DNA from: Campylobacter mucosalis
Lineage (GTDB): Bacteria > Campylobacterota > Campylobacteria > Campylobacterales > Campylobacteraceae
NCBI RefSeq assembly: GCF_013372205.1
Contig: NZ_CP053831.1
Coordinates: 620,001 to 684,000, forward strand
Length of the DNA: 64,000 nt
Direction of reading: 5' to 3'
Shown here: one piece after another, positions 17,610 to 26,431 of the stretch
Layout: each line of letters begins with the position of its first letter
Numbering within the stretch: position 1 is the stretch's first letter
The notes under the pieces: model-generated
Told to the model about the DNA's origin: nothing
What the model saw: the letters and a program-made list of their open reading frames with translations, nothing else
Databases searched by the model: none
Position numbers and translations under genes: made by a program

Positions 17610-17636
17610 TTAGCAATTAAAAAGAAAGAGTGCTAA
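17610..17636 (+). promoter_or_regulatory. CIRCE element, HrcA operator (left arm degenerate)
   Basis: The CIRCE consensus is TTAGCACTC-N9-GAGTGCTAA. Here the right arm GAGTGCTAA (17628–17636) is perfect, the spacer is exactly nine bases, and the left arm reads TTAGCAATT, with the last three bases changed. It overlaps the presumed start of transcription and lies three bases before the hrcA start, so HrcA would control its own operon. Confidence 0.85.
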
Positions 17637-17638
17637 AA

Positions 17639-18442
17639 GTGAGCAAAATAAGCAAAAGAGATCTGATACTAAATTCCATCATAAAAGCCTATCTAAGCGA
17701 TAATTCGCCGATTGGCTCAAGTGAGCTTGGCTCTCGTATGGACGTTGCTATGCCAGCCTCTACGATACGCGTTTATTTTAAGAAACTTGCGGATGAGGGC
17801 GAGATAACTCAGCTTCACATCAGTGGGGGACGCATACCTACTATTGTGGCTATGAGGCGTTATTGGAGAGAGATTTTTGATGATTTTGACTTTAGTATGC
17901 CAACTCTTGAGATAAATGATGATTTGTTGCTTAAGAATTTATGCGACAGGCTCGAGCTTTATTGTATGATTTTTGGCGATTTTGAGCAGGAGTTGGTTGA
18001 AATTTTAAATGTTAATGACAGATTTTTGCTGTTAAATTTTAGCCACGATGAGATTGTGTTAAAGTATGATATGAGGGTTGAGAAATTTTTACAAAACCTA
18101 ATCGGTGTTGGTTTAGACAAGCTTGAGCTAGTATCTGCTCAGGTTGGTTTAAGCGAACTAAGAGCGAAAATTAGAGAGCTTAAAAGAGGTAAAATTAGTT
18201 TTCAAGAAAATGAAATTTTAGCCTTTAAAATGTTTGATGATGAACGCTATAAAATGATACTTGAGCCAAGTTTTGCGACTAAAATGAGTGATGGTGTAAA
18301 CTACGAGCCAGTTTTTAATAGCGATTTTATGGGGTTAAAACTTAGAGTTTTACACCAAGGAGAGAGTTCGACTATGATATGTGCTGGTAGTATTTATAGT
18401 GATTATGTGAAATTTTTAAATGAGATAAGGGAGGCAGCGTGA
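17639..18442 (+). CDS. hrcA: heat-inducible transcription repressor HrcA
   Basis: 267 residues from the GTG at 17639. Another GTG at 17630 lies within CIRCE and would add three residues; the family start (K-x-x-x-K-R-D-L-I-L) favours 17639. The N-terminal winged helix contains LGSRMDVAMPASTIRVYFKKLADEGEITQLHISGGRIPT, where the recognition helix and wing contact CIRCE. The rest is the GAF-like domain that dimerises and responds to GroEL. It represses dnaK and usually groE genes until heat. It overlaps grpE by four bases. Confidence 0.93.
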   Translation: MSKISKRDLILNSIIKAYLSDNSPIGSSELGSRMDVAMPASTIRVYFKKLADEGEITQLHISGGRIPTIVAMRRYWREIFDDFDFSMPTLEINDDLLLKNLCDRLELYCMIFGDFEQELVEILNVNDRFLLLNFSHDEIVLKYDMRVEKFLQNLIGVGLDKLELVSAQVGLSELRAKIRELKRGKISFQENEILAFKMFDDERYKMILEPSFATKMSDGVNYEPVFNSDFMGLKLRVLHQGESSTMICAGSIYSDYVKFLNEIREAA

Positions 18443-18975
18443 ACGAAGAAAAAAACTTAGCACAAGAGCAAGGTGAGTGCCAAGAAGCTCAAAATGAAAA
18501 TATCAGCTTTGATGCCCTAAACGGCGAAAATGCTAAAATTTTAGAGCTAGAAGCACAGATAAATGAGCTAATAGATAAGTATTACAGGGCAAATGCAGAC
18601 TTTGAAAACCTAAGAAAACGGGTTGAGAAAGAAAAGGCTGACATTGCAAGTTACGCAAATGAGAAATTTGCACGTGATTTACTGCCGGTAATTGACGCAA
18701 TGCTAATGGGTGCGAATTCCCAAACTAGCGATGAGTTTTCAGCTAAGCTAAAAGAGGGCATTGATTTAACGCTAAATGAGTTTAAAAAATGCTTTGAAAA
18801 GCACGGTATAAGCGAGATTGACACGAGTGGCGAGTTTGACCCAAATGTCCATAACGCCGTTATGCGTGTTGATAGCGACGCTCATCAAAGTGGGCAAATC
18901 GTGCAGGTAATGCAAAGAGGCTACACCATAAACGGCAGGGTTTTACGTCCAGCTATGGTTAGCATTGCAAATTAA
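18439..18975 (+). CDS. grpE: nucleotide exchange factor GrpE
   Basis: 178 residues with a GTG start overlapping the hrcA stop. A long N-terminal coiled coil (about 35–80, LEAQINELIDKYYRANADFENLRKRVEKE) is followed by the four-helix part and the C-terminal beta wing (GEFDPNVHNAVMRV… GQIVQVMQRGYTINGRVLRPAMV). It opens DnaK's nucleotide pocket to release ADP and acts as the thermosensor of that cycle. It is the second gene of the heat-shock operon. Confidence 0.95.
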   Translation: MNEEKNLAQEQGECQEAQNENISFDALNGENAKILELEAQINELIDKYYRANADFENLRKRVEKEKADIASYANEKFARDLLPVIDAMLMGANSQTSDEFSAKLKEGIDLTLNEFKKCFEKHGISEIDTSGEFDPNVHNAVMRVDSDAHQSGQIVQVMQRGYTINGRVLRPAMVSIAN

Positions 18976-19010
18976 AATTTGAAAAATAAAATCAATAAAA
19001 AGGATAAAAA

Positions 19011-20876
19011 ATGGCAAAAGTTATAGGAATTGACCTAGGAACAACAAACTCTTGCGTGAGCGTTTATGAGCGTGGCGAGAGCAAGGTTATACCAAACAAA
19101 GAGGGCAAAAACACCACTCCATCAGTTGTGGCATTTACTGACAAGGGCGATGTTTTAGTAGGCGACGTGGCAAAACGTCAAGCGGTTACAAACCCAGAAA
19201 AAACGATATATTCTATCAAAAGAATAATGGGTCTAATGAGCAACGAAGAGGCGGCACGTGAGGCAAAAGAGCGTCTGCCATATCACGTTGTTGATAGAAA
19301 TGGTGCGTGTGCGATTGAAATTTCAGGCAAGGTTTATACTCCACAAGAAATTTCAGCAAAGGTGCTAATGAAGCTAAAAGAGGACGCTGAGGCATTTTTG
19401 GGAGAGAAGGTCGTAGATGCGGTTATAACGGTGCCTGCGTATTTTAACGATAGCCAAAGAAAGGCGACAAAAGAGGCTGGCACGATTGCTGGATTAAACG
19501 TGCTTCGTATCATAAACGAGCCAACAGCGGCTGCACTTGCGTATGGTCTTGATAAAAAAGAGGCTGAGAAAATTTTAGTTTATGACCTTGGCGGCGGAAC
19601 ATTTGACGTAACAGTGCTTGAAACTGGCGATAATGTAGTAGAGGTTTTAGCAACTGGCGGTAACGCATTTTTAGGTGGAGATGACTTTGATAACCTAATC
19701 ATTGACTGGTTAGCAAGTGAGTTTAAGAGTGAAACTGGCATAGATCTTAAAAAAGATGTAATGGCAAGTCAGCGTTTAAAAGAAGCAGCAGAAAACGCCA
19801 AAAAAGAGCTAAGCTCAGCACAAGAGAGCAACATAAACCTGCCATTTATCACAGCTGACGCAACTGGTCCAAAACACCTTGTAAAAACGCTAACAAGGGC
19901 TAAATTTGAGGGTATGATAGAAGCTCTTGTGGCTCAAACTATCTCAAAAATAAACGAAGTCGTAAAAGACGCTGGACTTGGCAAAAGCGATATAAAAGAG
20001 GTCGTAATGGTTGGTGGCTCAACTCGTGTGCCACTGGTGCAAGATGAAGTTAAAAAGGCGTTTGGCAAAGAGCTAAATAAGAGCGTAAATCCAGATGAAG
20101 TTGTAGCAATCGGTGCTGCAATACAAGGTGCGGTTATAAAAGGCGATGTTAAGGATGTGTTGTTGCTTGACGTTACACCGCTTAGCCTTGGCATTGAGAC
20201 ACTTGGTGGCGTGATGACAAAGATAATCGAAAAAGGCACGACGATACCAGTTAAGAAAAATCAAGTTTTCTCAACCGCTGAGGATAATCAAAGTGCCGTT
20301 ACAATCCACGTAATTCAAGGCGAACGCGAATTTGCAAGGGATAATAAATCGCTAGGACAATTTAACCTTGAAGGAATTCCAGCTGCTCCTCGTGGTGTGC
20401 CTCAAATTGAAGTTGAGTTTGACATTGACGCAAACGGAATTTTAACGGTATCTGCAAAAGATAAAGCAACTGGTAAAGCCCAAAATATCACGATCTCTGG
20501 CTCGTCAGGACTAAGCGATGATGAGATAAATAAAATGGTAAAAGAGGCTGAACTTCATAAAGAAGATGATAAAAAACGCAAAGAGGCGGTTGAGGCTAGA
20601 AACCAAGCTGACGCACTCGTTCATCAAACACAAAAATCAATGGACGAGCTAGGCGAAAAAGTCCCAGCAGAAGATCGTGCAAACATTGAAGCAGCGTTAA
20701 ATGAGCTAAAAGAGGTGCTAAAAGATGAAAATGCAAGCAAAGAGCAGATCGAAGCGAAGGTTAAAAATTTAAGCACCGCAAGCCACAAACTAGCCGAAGC
20801 AATGTATAAAAAAGATGAAAACAAAGATGATAGCAAGAAAAAAGACGATGACGTCATAGACGCCGAAGTTGAGTAA
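19011..20876 (+). CDS. dnaK: molecular chaperone DnaK (Hsp70)
   Basis: 621 residues. The actin-like ATPase shows the phosphate 1 loop [14 protein letters not shown], the phosphate 2 loop [15 protein letters not shown] near 184–198 and the adenosine motif [13 protein letters not shown] near 326–338. The substrate-binding beta domain and helical lid follow, with an acidic tail (…[12 protein letters not shown]) close to the usual EEVKDKK-type end. It binds unfolded cytoplasmic proteins with DnaJ and GrpE. It has its own ribosome site (AAGGAT). Last gene of the operon. Confidence 0.97.
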   Translation: MAKVIGIDLGTTNSCVSVYERGESKVIPNKEGKNTTPSVVAFTDKGDVLVGDVAKRQAVTNPEKTIYSIKRIMGLMSNEEAAREAKERLPYHVVDRNGACAIEISGKVYTPQEISAKVLMKLKEDAEAFLGEKVVDAVITVPAYFNDSQRKATKEAGTIAGLNVLRIINEPTAAALAYGLDKKEAEKILVYDLGGGTFDVTVLETGDNVVEVLATGGNAFLGGDDFDNLIIDWLASEFKSETGIDLKKDVMASQRLKEAAENAKKELSSAQESNINLPFITADATGPKHLVKTLTRAKFEGMIEALVAQTISKINEVVKDAGLGKSDIKEVVMVGGSTRVPLVQDEVKKAFGKELNKSVNPDEVVAIGAAIQGAVIKGDVKDVLLLDVTPLSLGIETLGGVMTKIIEKGTTIPVKKNQVFSTAEDNQSAVTIHVIQGEREFARDNKSLGQFNLEGIPAAPRGVPQIEVEFDIDANGILTVSAKDKATGKAQNITISGSSGLSDDEINKMVKEAELHKEDDKKRKEAVEARNQADALVHQTQKSMDELGEKVPAEDRANIEAALNELKEVLKDENASKEQIEAKVKNLSTASHKLAEAMYKKDENKDDSKKKDDDVIDAEVE

Positions 20877-20880
20877 AAAA

Positions 20881-20901
20881 TGAGCCGTTTAATACGGCTC
20901 A
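20881..20901. terminator. bidirectional terminator between dnaK and dsbD
   Basis: A perfect 8-bp stem TGAGCCGT / ACGGCTCA with a 5-base loop lies between the convergent genes. On the minus strand it is followed by TTTTTT, so it fits best as the dsbD terminator; on the + strand the U tract is weak. Confidence 0.8.
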
Positions 20902-20902
20902 C

Positions 20903-22576
20903 CTATTTAATATCTGAAATTTTCTCTAAGAATTTCTCAGGCTTTATAAAGCCAATTATCCGTTTTGAGTTTAGTTGCACTCCGTCTTTAAAAAACAGCA
21001 GAGCAGGTGGGTCAATCAGACCAAATTCTCGCAACATTGCGTCATTGTCATCACTGCTTTTAGTAACATCTATGCGAACTAGAGTGAAATTTTTAAGCAA
21101 ATTAATAACCGCCAAATCTTTAAAAGTTATACTCTCAAGCTCTTTACAGCTAACGCACCAATCAGCGTAAAAATCGATCATAACTGGAGTTGCAGAGCTT
21201 TTGATAATCTCATTTAGTTCGTTTAAGTTTTTAACCTCTATAAATTTTAACTCATCTGATTTTTTTGTAAAATTTAACGGGCTAAGCGGGTCTTTTGCTC
21301 CATTAAAAGCACCAAAAATAAGAGTGACTGAGTAGATAAAGATCGCAAAAAGTGCTAACTTTTTAAAAACTCCACCACCTTTAAGTGTCATAAAGTATAA
21401 AACCGCAATAATTCCTAAAATTCCATACCCTAAAAGCTCATAAAAACTACCAAGAAAACGTGCACTAAGCCATATCGCCATACCTAAAAGCAAGAAGCCA
21501 AAAATAGCCTTTATAGCGTCCATCCAAATGCCTGGACGAGGTAAAATTTTACCACTGCTAGCCCCAATTAAAAGCAACGGCACTCCCATACCAAGCCCCA
21601 TAATAAAGAGCAACACACCCCCATAAAACACGTTTCCGCTTTGTGCGATATAAAGAAGTGCTCCGGCCAAAGGTGCTGCAACACACGGCGATACTATCAA
21701 GGCTGATGTAAATCCCATTACAAAAACGCCGATTATCCCGCCGCTCTTTTTATCTTTTGTGGCAAATTTTTCAAAAACGGCTGGAATTTTAATCTCATAA
21801 AACCCAAACATACTAAACGCAAGTAGTACAAAAACCAGCGAAAATAGCCCAAGCACCCACGCATTTTGCAAGGCACCAGATATCCCAAAACCCATAAGAC
21901 TAGCTATCACACCAGCAATAGCATAAGCAAGGCTCATAGCCACAACATACACAAGCGAAAGCACAAAGCCACGCCTAATGCCTAAATCTTTACCCCCCTT
22001 TGATACGATTATAGATGAGAGTATCGGCACCATAGGAAATATGCACGGGGTTAGCGAAAGAAGTATCCCATAGCCAAAAAATGTCAAAGCCGAGAGCCAA
22101 AGTTCGGTGTCGTTAACCTCTTTTGCGATACGTTCGTCATCTGAAATTTCGTCACTTCTTTCTCGCACTATGAGTTTGTCATTTTTTAAGGTTATATCAT
22201 AGTTTTTAACTTGTGGTCGGTAGCAAATCCCGTTTTTAGCACAGCCTTGATAATTTAAGGTAAGCAGTGCCTTATCGTCTTTTAGTTGCTCTTTTATTAG
22301 CCCTTTTGGCACCAAAAGATGAAAATCTTGCATTATGATATTGTATTCGCCAACCACCTCATATTTTGGCAAATTTAGTAGTTCATTTATGCTTTTTTGA
22401 TTTAAAACGACGCTAAAAGTATCTTTATAAATGTAGATATTTTCGCCAAATTTAAAGTTAAATTCTACGCCAGACTCGTCATTTGTGAGCTTTATATTAA
22501 ACGCTTCATCTGTGTTTAAAACACTACAAAGACAAAATGTCGCAAAGGCAAAAATTGATAAAATTATACGAAACAC
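20903..22576 (-). CDS. dsbD: thiol:disulfide interchange protein DsbD
   Basis: 557 residues. A signal peptide (1–18) leads to the periplasmic alpha domain with a Cys pair (CAKNGICYRP near 121–130). Eight membrane helices follow, including one with GYGILLSLTPCIFPMVPILSS near 172–192 and another with ALIVSPCVAAPLAGALL near 294–310, the two Cys that pass electrons across the membrane. The C-terminal thioredoxin domain has FYADWCVSCKELE. It moves reducing power from cytoplasmic thioredoxin to periplasmic disulfide isomerases and cytochrome c assembly. All six catalytic cysteines appear present. Confidence 0.95.
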   Translation of the reverse strand: MFRIILSIFAFATFCLCSVLNTDEAFNIKLTNDESGVEFNFKFGENIYIYKDTFSVVLNQKSINELLNLPKYEVVGEYNIIMQDFHLLVPKGLIKEQLKDDKALLTLNYQGCAKNGICYRPQVKNYDITLKNDKLIVRERSDEISDDERIAKEVNDTELWLSALTFFGYGILLSLTPCIFPMVPILSSIIVSKGGKDLGIRRGFVLSLVYVVAMSLAYAIAGVIASLMGFGISGALQNAWVLGLFSLVFVLLAFSMFGFYEIKIPAVFEKFATKDKKSGGIIGVFVMGFTSALIVSPCVAAPLAGALLYIAQSGNVFYGGVLLFIMGLGMGVPLLLIGASSGKILPRPGIWMDAIKAIFGFLLLGMAIWLSARFLGSFYELLGYGILGIIAVLYFMTLKGGGVFKKLALFAIFIYSVTLIFGAFNGAKDPLSPLNFTKKSDELKFIEVKNLNELNEIIKSSATPVMIDFYADWCVSCKELESITFKDLAVINLLKNFTLVRIDVTKSSDDNDAMLREFGLIDPPALLFFKDGVQLNSKRIIGFIKPEKFLEKISDIK

Positions 22577-22657
22577 AAGATCTCCTGAAATTTTTTGTGT
22601 AGATTTTACTGAATTTTTATAAATTCCTAGTAAAATTCAAGTAAATGGAGGTGTAAA

Positions 22658-23455
22658 ATGAGTGGAAAAAGCGATAAAAAGAGCTACGAAGCAGAGCTTA
22701 GAACTTTGCAGATTGAACTTTTAAAATTTCAAAACCACGTTAAGGACAAGGGACTTAGAGTGCTTATCCTTATGGAGGGTCGCGACGCAGCTGGTAAGGG
22801 AGGCACGATAAAACGCCTAAGCGAACACCTAAATCCACGCGGTTGTCGTATCGTGGCACTAGCAAAACCTAGCGACGTTGAGCGAACACAGTGGTATTTT
22901 CAGCGATACGTGGCACATTTGCCAAGTGCGGGAGAGATCGTGGTTTTTGACAGAAGCTGGTATAACAGGGCAGGTGTTGAGCCTGTGATGGGCTTTTGCA
23001 CTCAAGAAGAGCATAGAGAATTTTTACGTGAAGTGCCAAAATTTGAAGAGATGATTATAAACTCGGGCATAATTTTCTTTAAATTTTATCTTTCAGTTAG
23101 CAAAGATGAGCAAAAAAGACGTTTTAAGGAGCGTCTAACCGACCCGCTTAAGCAGTTTAAAATTTCTCCAGTTGATAAGCGTTCACAAGAGCTTTGGGAT
23201 CAATACTCTGTGGCTAAATACTCAATGCTACTTGCTTCGCACACGCCAATATCGCCTTGGACGATTGTCTCAAGCGATAACAAAAAAGAGGCTAGACTTA
23301 ATATCTTTAAGTATATTTTATCAAGCGTTGAGTATCCAAATAAGATAGACAAAAAGGCTTTAAAATATGATGAAAAGCTAGTTAGAGATGGTGCGGTGGA
23401 GATAAAACGCATAGAGGCTGGGCTAAACAAAGACGGGCTAAAAAGCATAAGCTAA
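22658..23455 (+). CDS. ppk2: polyphosphate kinase 2 (PPK2 family)
   Basis: 265 residues. The Walker A loop is GRDAAGKGGT (41–50), and the Walker B region VVFDRSWYNRAGVEPVMGF (about 105–123) carries the paired Asp/Arg characteristic of PPK2. A lid region RRFKERLTDPLKQFKISPVD follows. Single-domain PPK2 enzymes use polyphosphate to phosphorylate nucleoside diphosphates or monophosphates; the length and motif suit class I (NDP, often GDP/ADP). It has GGAGG upstream. In C. jejuni ppk2 affects stress survival and virulence traits. Confidence 0.92.
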   Translation: MSGKSDKKSYEAELRTLQIELLKFQNHVKDKGLRVLILMEGRDAAGKGGTIKRLSEHLNPRGCRIVALAKPSDVERTQWYFQRYVAHLPSAGEIVVFDRSWYNRAGVEPVMGFCTQEEHREFLREVPKFEEMIINSGIIFFKFYLSVSKDEQKRRFKERLTDPLKQFKISPVDKRSQELWDQYSVAKYSMLLASHTPISPWTIVSSDNKKEARLNIFKYILSSVEYPNKIDKKALKYDEKLVRDGAVEIKRIEAGLNKDGLKSIS

Positions 23456-23461
23456 ATTTGG

Positions 23462-24046
23462 CTATCTTTTCTTTTTAACGTAGACCAGTGTTATTATGCC
23501 AACGACTAAAATAAGTGTAAAAGTGATCGCATAAAGCACGTTTTTTGATGGATTTTGCCCTAAAAAGTAGCCAACGCCAAGCAAAATCGCTACCCAAATT
23601 CCAGCACCAAGCGTGGTAAAAAGGCTAAATTTAAACACATTCATCTTGCTTAGACCGGCTGGCAGACTAATATATTGCCTAATGCCAGGTATTAACCTGC
23701 AATTAAAGGTTGAAATTTCGCCGTGTTTGTTAAAAAACGCCTCAAATTTTGCCATTTTTGCTTCATTTATGCCTACAAATTTGCCATATCTATCAATCAA
23801 ACCACGTCCAAAAAAGTAACACAAATAATAGTTAAACAACGCTCCAATAAGTGATCCGCTCACGCCACATAAAAATGCCAAAACTAGGCTCATCTCGCCT
23901 TTGCTTGCCAAATATCCAGCCGGTATCATCGCTACTTCGCTAGGAAATGGAAAAAACGAGCTTTCTAAAAACATCATCACAAAAATGCCCACATAACCCC
24001 ATTGTGCAACCATAGAAACGATAAAATTTATAATCTCACTAAGCAT
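23462..24046 (-). CDS. DedA family membrane protein
   Basis: 194 residues with about five membrane segments. Signature parts: FFPFPSEVAMIPAGYLASKG near 30–49, with conserved Glu in the re-entrant loop, and FNCRLIPGIRQYISLPAGLSKMN near 113–135, with conserved Arg and Pro. DedA proteins are proton-driven and move lipid carriers such as undecaprenyl phosphate or phosphatidylethanolamine back across the inner membrane. The start overlaps the end of the broken exporter gene upstream by 8 bases. Convergent with ppk2 with 6 bases between stops. Confidence 0.88.
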   Translation of the reverse strand: MLSEIINFIVSMVAQWGYVGIFVMMFLESSFFPFPSEVAMIPAGYLASKGEMSLVLAFLCGVSGSLIGALFNYYLCYFFGRGLIDRYGKFVGINEAKMAKFEAFFNKHGEISTFNCRLIPGIRQYISLPAGLSKMNVFKFSLFTTLGAGIWVAILLGVGYFLGQNPSKNVLYAITFTLILVVGIITLVYVKKKR

Positions 24047-24690
24047 AAAAAACCTTAAAATTTAGTATTAGTTCGTAAAAAATAAGCATAGCAAAAAGAG
24101 CAAATATCACACCACAAACGGCGTCGATTTTGTTTTGATTGTTTAAAAACAGCTCTCTTGCACGTTTGATTGAAAAAATTCTACCAAGAAAGATAAATGC
24201 CAAAATGCTCTCAAGCGAAATTACAAAAACTAATATTAAAACCTCATAAAATGATGCGTTTTCACTAACAAATCTTGAAAAAATACTAGCAAAATAGAGT
24301 ATGGCCTTTGGATTTGATAGGTTTGTTAAAAAACCGACTATGAAAAAATGCTTTGTTGATAGTGGTTTTTGGTAATTTGTGTCAAAATTTTCAACTTTTT
24401 TGCTAAATGATGAGCGAAGCAGTAAAAAAACTAAGGTAACCAAGATAGCAAACACTAAAAACCATAAGTGTAGTTTTGATAAAAGGAAAGAGTAAAAATA
24501 GGCTTTTTAGACCAAAAGCCGTAAGAATTACCCACAAAACTATGCCAAAACCAACGCCCAAACAAGCGTAAATGCTATACTTAAACCCGTGTGCAAGTGA
24601 CGTTCTAAGCACCAAAAATACGTCAGGTCCAGGGGTGGCAAGTGCTAGCAGATGAACCCCTGTAAGAACAAGCAACGAGTTTAAGTCCAT
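24039..24690 (-). pseudogene. LysE/RhtB family amino-acid exporter, frameshifted
   Basis: Two frames together make one ordinary LysE-type exporter of about 215 residues. The N-terminal frame (24403–24690) starts with a good ribosome site and has the family start HLLALATPGPDVFLVLRTSLAHG. The C-terminal frame continues as LLLRSSFSKKV… and has KHFFIVGFLTNLSNPKAILYF, the second family hallmark. They meet at a run of seven A's (24424–24430; T7 in the coding strand). Removing one T restores GYLSFLLLRSSF. This is a recent inactivation, a slippage switch or an assembly error. It starts nine bases after the metQ1 remnant, so they share an operon. Confidence 0.8.
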
Positions 24691-24698
24691 AAAGCTCC

Positions 24699-25477
24699 TT
24701 AAAATGCTGGTATAACAGCACCTTTATAGCGATTTATGATGAAATTTCTAACTTCATCACTTCTAACGGCATTGTTTAAAGCCTTGATTTTTGGCTGTTT
24801 TCGTTACCGCTTTTTGTTACAATTATGTTTGCGTAAGGACTATTGCTATTTTCTATCAAAAGTGCGTCGGTTGCAGGATTTAAACCCATATCAAGCACGA
24901 AATTTGTGCTAATTGCGGCTAGGTCAACCTCGTGTAGTGTGCGTGGCATTAAAGCCCCCTCAATCTCGATGAATTTAAGATTTTTGACATTTTGCGTTAT
25001 GTCGTGTGGACTTGCAAATTTTACGCTTTGATCGATTTTGATAAGTCCAGCATTTTCTAAAATTCTCAAAGCCCTGTTTGAGTTGCTAGGATCGTGAGCG
25101 ATTGCCACTACTGAGCCATCTTTTAGCTCATTTATATTTTTGATTTTGTTTGAGTAAAAGCCCATAGGCTCGACGTGAACGGCTAGGGTTTTTACTAAAT
25201 TTAGCCTTAAATTTTTATTTTGCTCATCTAAATATGGCTCGTGCTGAAAGAAATTTGCGTCTAAATCGCCATCATTTGTAGCGATATTTGGGATTGAGTA
25301 ATCTGTAATCTCGCTAATTACAAGCTCATATCCTTGCTCTTTTAGTTTTGGTTTTACAACCTCTAAAATTTCAGCGTGAGGCACTGGCGAAACGCCGACA
25401 ACTATGGTCTTTTCATCACTTTTTGCGTTTAAGTTTAAAGCCGTTAAAAACGCTATGGCTAGTTTTAAAATTTTCAT
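24699..25477 (-). pseudogene. metQ: MetQ-like substrate-binding protein, 3' frameshift (copy 1)
   Basis: NLPA/MetQ family, close to the copy that lies upstream. The start at 25477 has AAGGAT. The signal peptide ends in LNA with no lipobox Cys. The intact frame runs to GNENSQKSRL and stops at 24776; shifting by one base there recovers a matching C-terminus (…KIKALNNAVRSDEVRNFI… ending IPAF) down to the TAA at 24699. The other copy has one more C at the same place (AGCCCA versus AGCCA). Losing the last helix probably destabilises the protein. Everything else, including the ligand loop region, looks sound, so the change is young or an artefact. Confidence 0.8.
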
Positions 25478-25510
25478 ATCTATCCTTTTAGATTTTTGCA
25501 CAAAAGGTTA

Positions 25511-25541
25511 AAAGCCCTTGTGTTTTGGGGCTTTCGCCCCA
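25511..25541 (-). terminator. overlapping hairpins between the two metQ copies
   Basis: Two alternative hairpins share a GGGC core: TGGGGC-TTTC-GCCCCA (25526–25541) and AAAGCCC / GGGCTTT (25511–25517 with 25528–25534). The second, read on the minus strand, ends in TTTT and could stop transcription after metQ copy 2, limiting copy 1 and the exporter. Strength is uncertain. Confidence 0.5.
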
Positions 25542-25545
25542 TTTA

Positions 25546-26322
25546 TTAAAACGCTGGTAAAATCGTGCCGTTGTATTTTGATTTGATGAAATTTCTAACT
25601 TCATCTGAATTTATAGCCTTATCAAGTGCTTTGATTTTTGGGCTGTTTTCGTTACCTTTTTTAACGACTACGTAGTTTGTATAAGGGTTATTTGCACCGC
25701 TTTCAAGCACGAGTGCGTCTTTTGTCGGATTTAGGTTTGCGTTTAGTGCGTAGTTTGTATTAATTACCGCAACCGCAACGTCATCAAGAGCACGTGGAGT
25801 TTGAGCCGTTTCAACCTCTATAAATTTTAGATTTTTTGGATTTTCGGTAATGTCAAGCGGAGTTTTTAACGCATTGTTATTTAGCTTAATAAGCCCAGCG
25901 CTAGCTAAAACATCAAGTGCTCTGCTCTCATTTGTCGGGTCGTTTGGCACAGCTACGCTATCGCCGTTTTTTAGCTCGTTTATGTTTTTAATTTTCTTTG
26001 AATAAACACCCATTGGCTCTAAATGAACGCCAGCCGTATGCACTAGCGTTGTGCCTTTGTTTTTATTAAATTCATTTAAATATGGCAGGTGTTGGTAGAA
26101 GTTTGCGTCAATTTCGCCGTCTTGTGTAGCTAGATTTGGCACGACATAGTCGTTAAATTCCTTAATCACAAGCTCGTAACCCTCTTTTAAAAGAAGTGGT
26201 TTTGTAGCTTCTAAAATTTCAGCGTGCGGGATTGGTGTAGCACCTACTACGATTTTTTCAGCGGCATTTGCTGATAGGGTTAAGCTCAAAGCAACTAGTG
26301 ATGATTTAAGTAGATTTTTCAT
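25546..26322 (-). CDS. metQ: methionine ABC transporter substrate-binding protein MetQ (NLPA family, copy 2)
   Basis: 258 residues. Signal peptide 1–20 ends in SANA followed by AEK; there is no lipobox, so the protein is probably free in the periplasm rather than a lipoprotein as in E. coli. Family features: IVVGATPIPHAEILE, DGEIDANFYQHLPYL and LEPMGVYSKKIKNINEL, then an NTNYALNANLNPTKDALVLE part that lines the methionine site. It probably serves the MetNI importer at 29.3–31.0 kb, which has no binding protein of its own. The ribosome site AAGGA lies within a 10-bp hairpin, and a Met/Cys-rich short frame lies upstream. Confidence 0.9.
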   Translation of the reverse strand: MKNLLKSSLVALSLTLSANAAEKIVVGATPIPHAEILEATKPLLLKEGYELVIKEFNDYVVPNLATQDGEIDANFYQHLPYLNEFNKNKGTTLVHTAGVHLEPMGVYSKKIKNINELKNGDSVAVPNDPTNESRALDVLASAGLIKLNNNALKTPLDITENPKNLKFIEVETAQTPRALDDVAVAVINTNYALNANLNPTKDALVLESGANNPYTNYVVVKKGNENSPKIKALDKAINSDEVRNFIKSKYNGTILPAF

Positions 26323-26325
26323 TTT

Positions 26326-26429
26326 TATCCTTTTATAAAATTTGCTAAATCATTTAAAAGGATAGGTATTAAATTTCTTTTTAAATGTTTAGCTCGTGCT
26401 AAGCACTTAAAAAGAAATTTGTGCTTAGC
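26326..26429 (-). promoter_or_regulatory. multi-hairpin leader of metQ copy 2, candidate translational attenuator
   Basis: Read on the minus strand, four mutually exclusive pairings follow the short frame. A: GCTAAGCAC (26429–26421) with GTGCTTAGC (26406–26398), 9 bp. B: AAATTTCTTTTTAA (26420–26407, the loop of A) with TTAAAAAGAAATTT (26384–26371), 14 bp. C: TATCCTTTTA (26364–26355) with TAAAAGGATA (26335–26326), 10 bp, which hides metQ's ribosome site. D: CATTTAAAA (26387–26379) with TTTTAAATG (26359–26351), which would break both B and C. All pairings are perfect; their use in vivo is inferred. No poly-U follows, so control of translation rather than termination is more likely. Confidence 0.6.
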
Positions 26430-26431
26430 GG

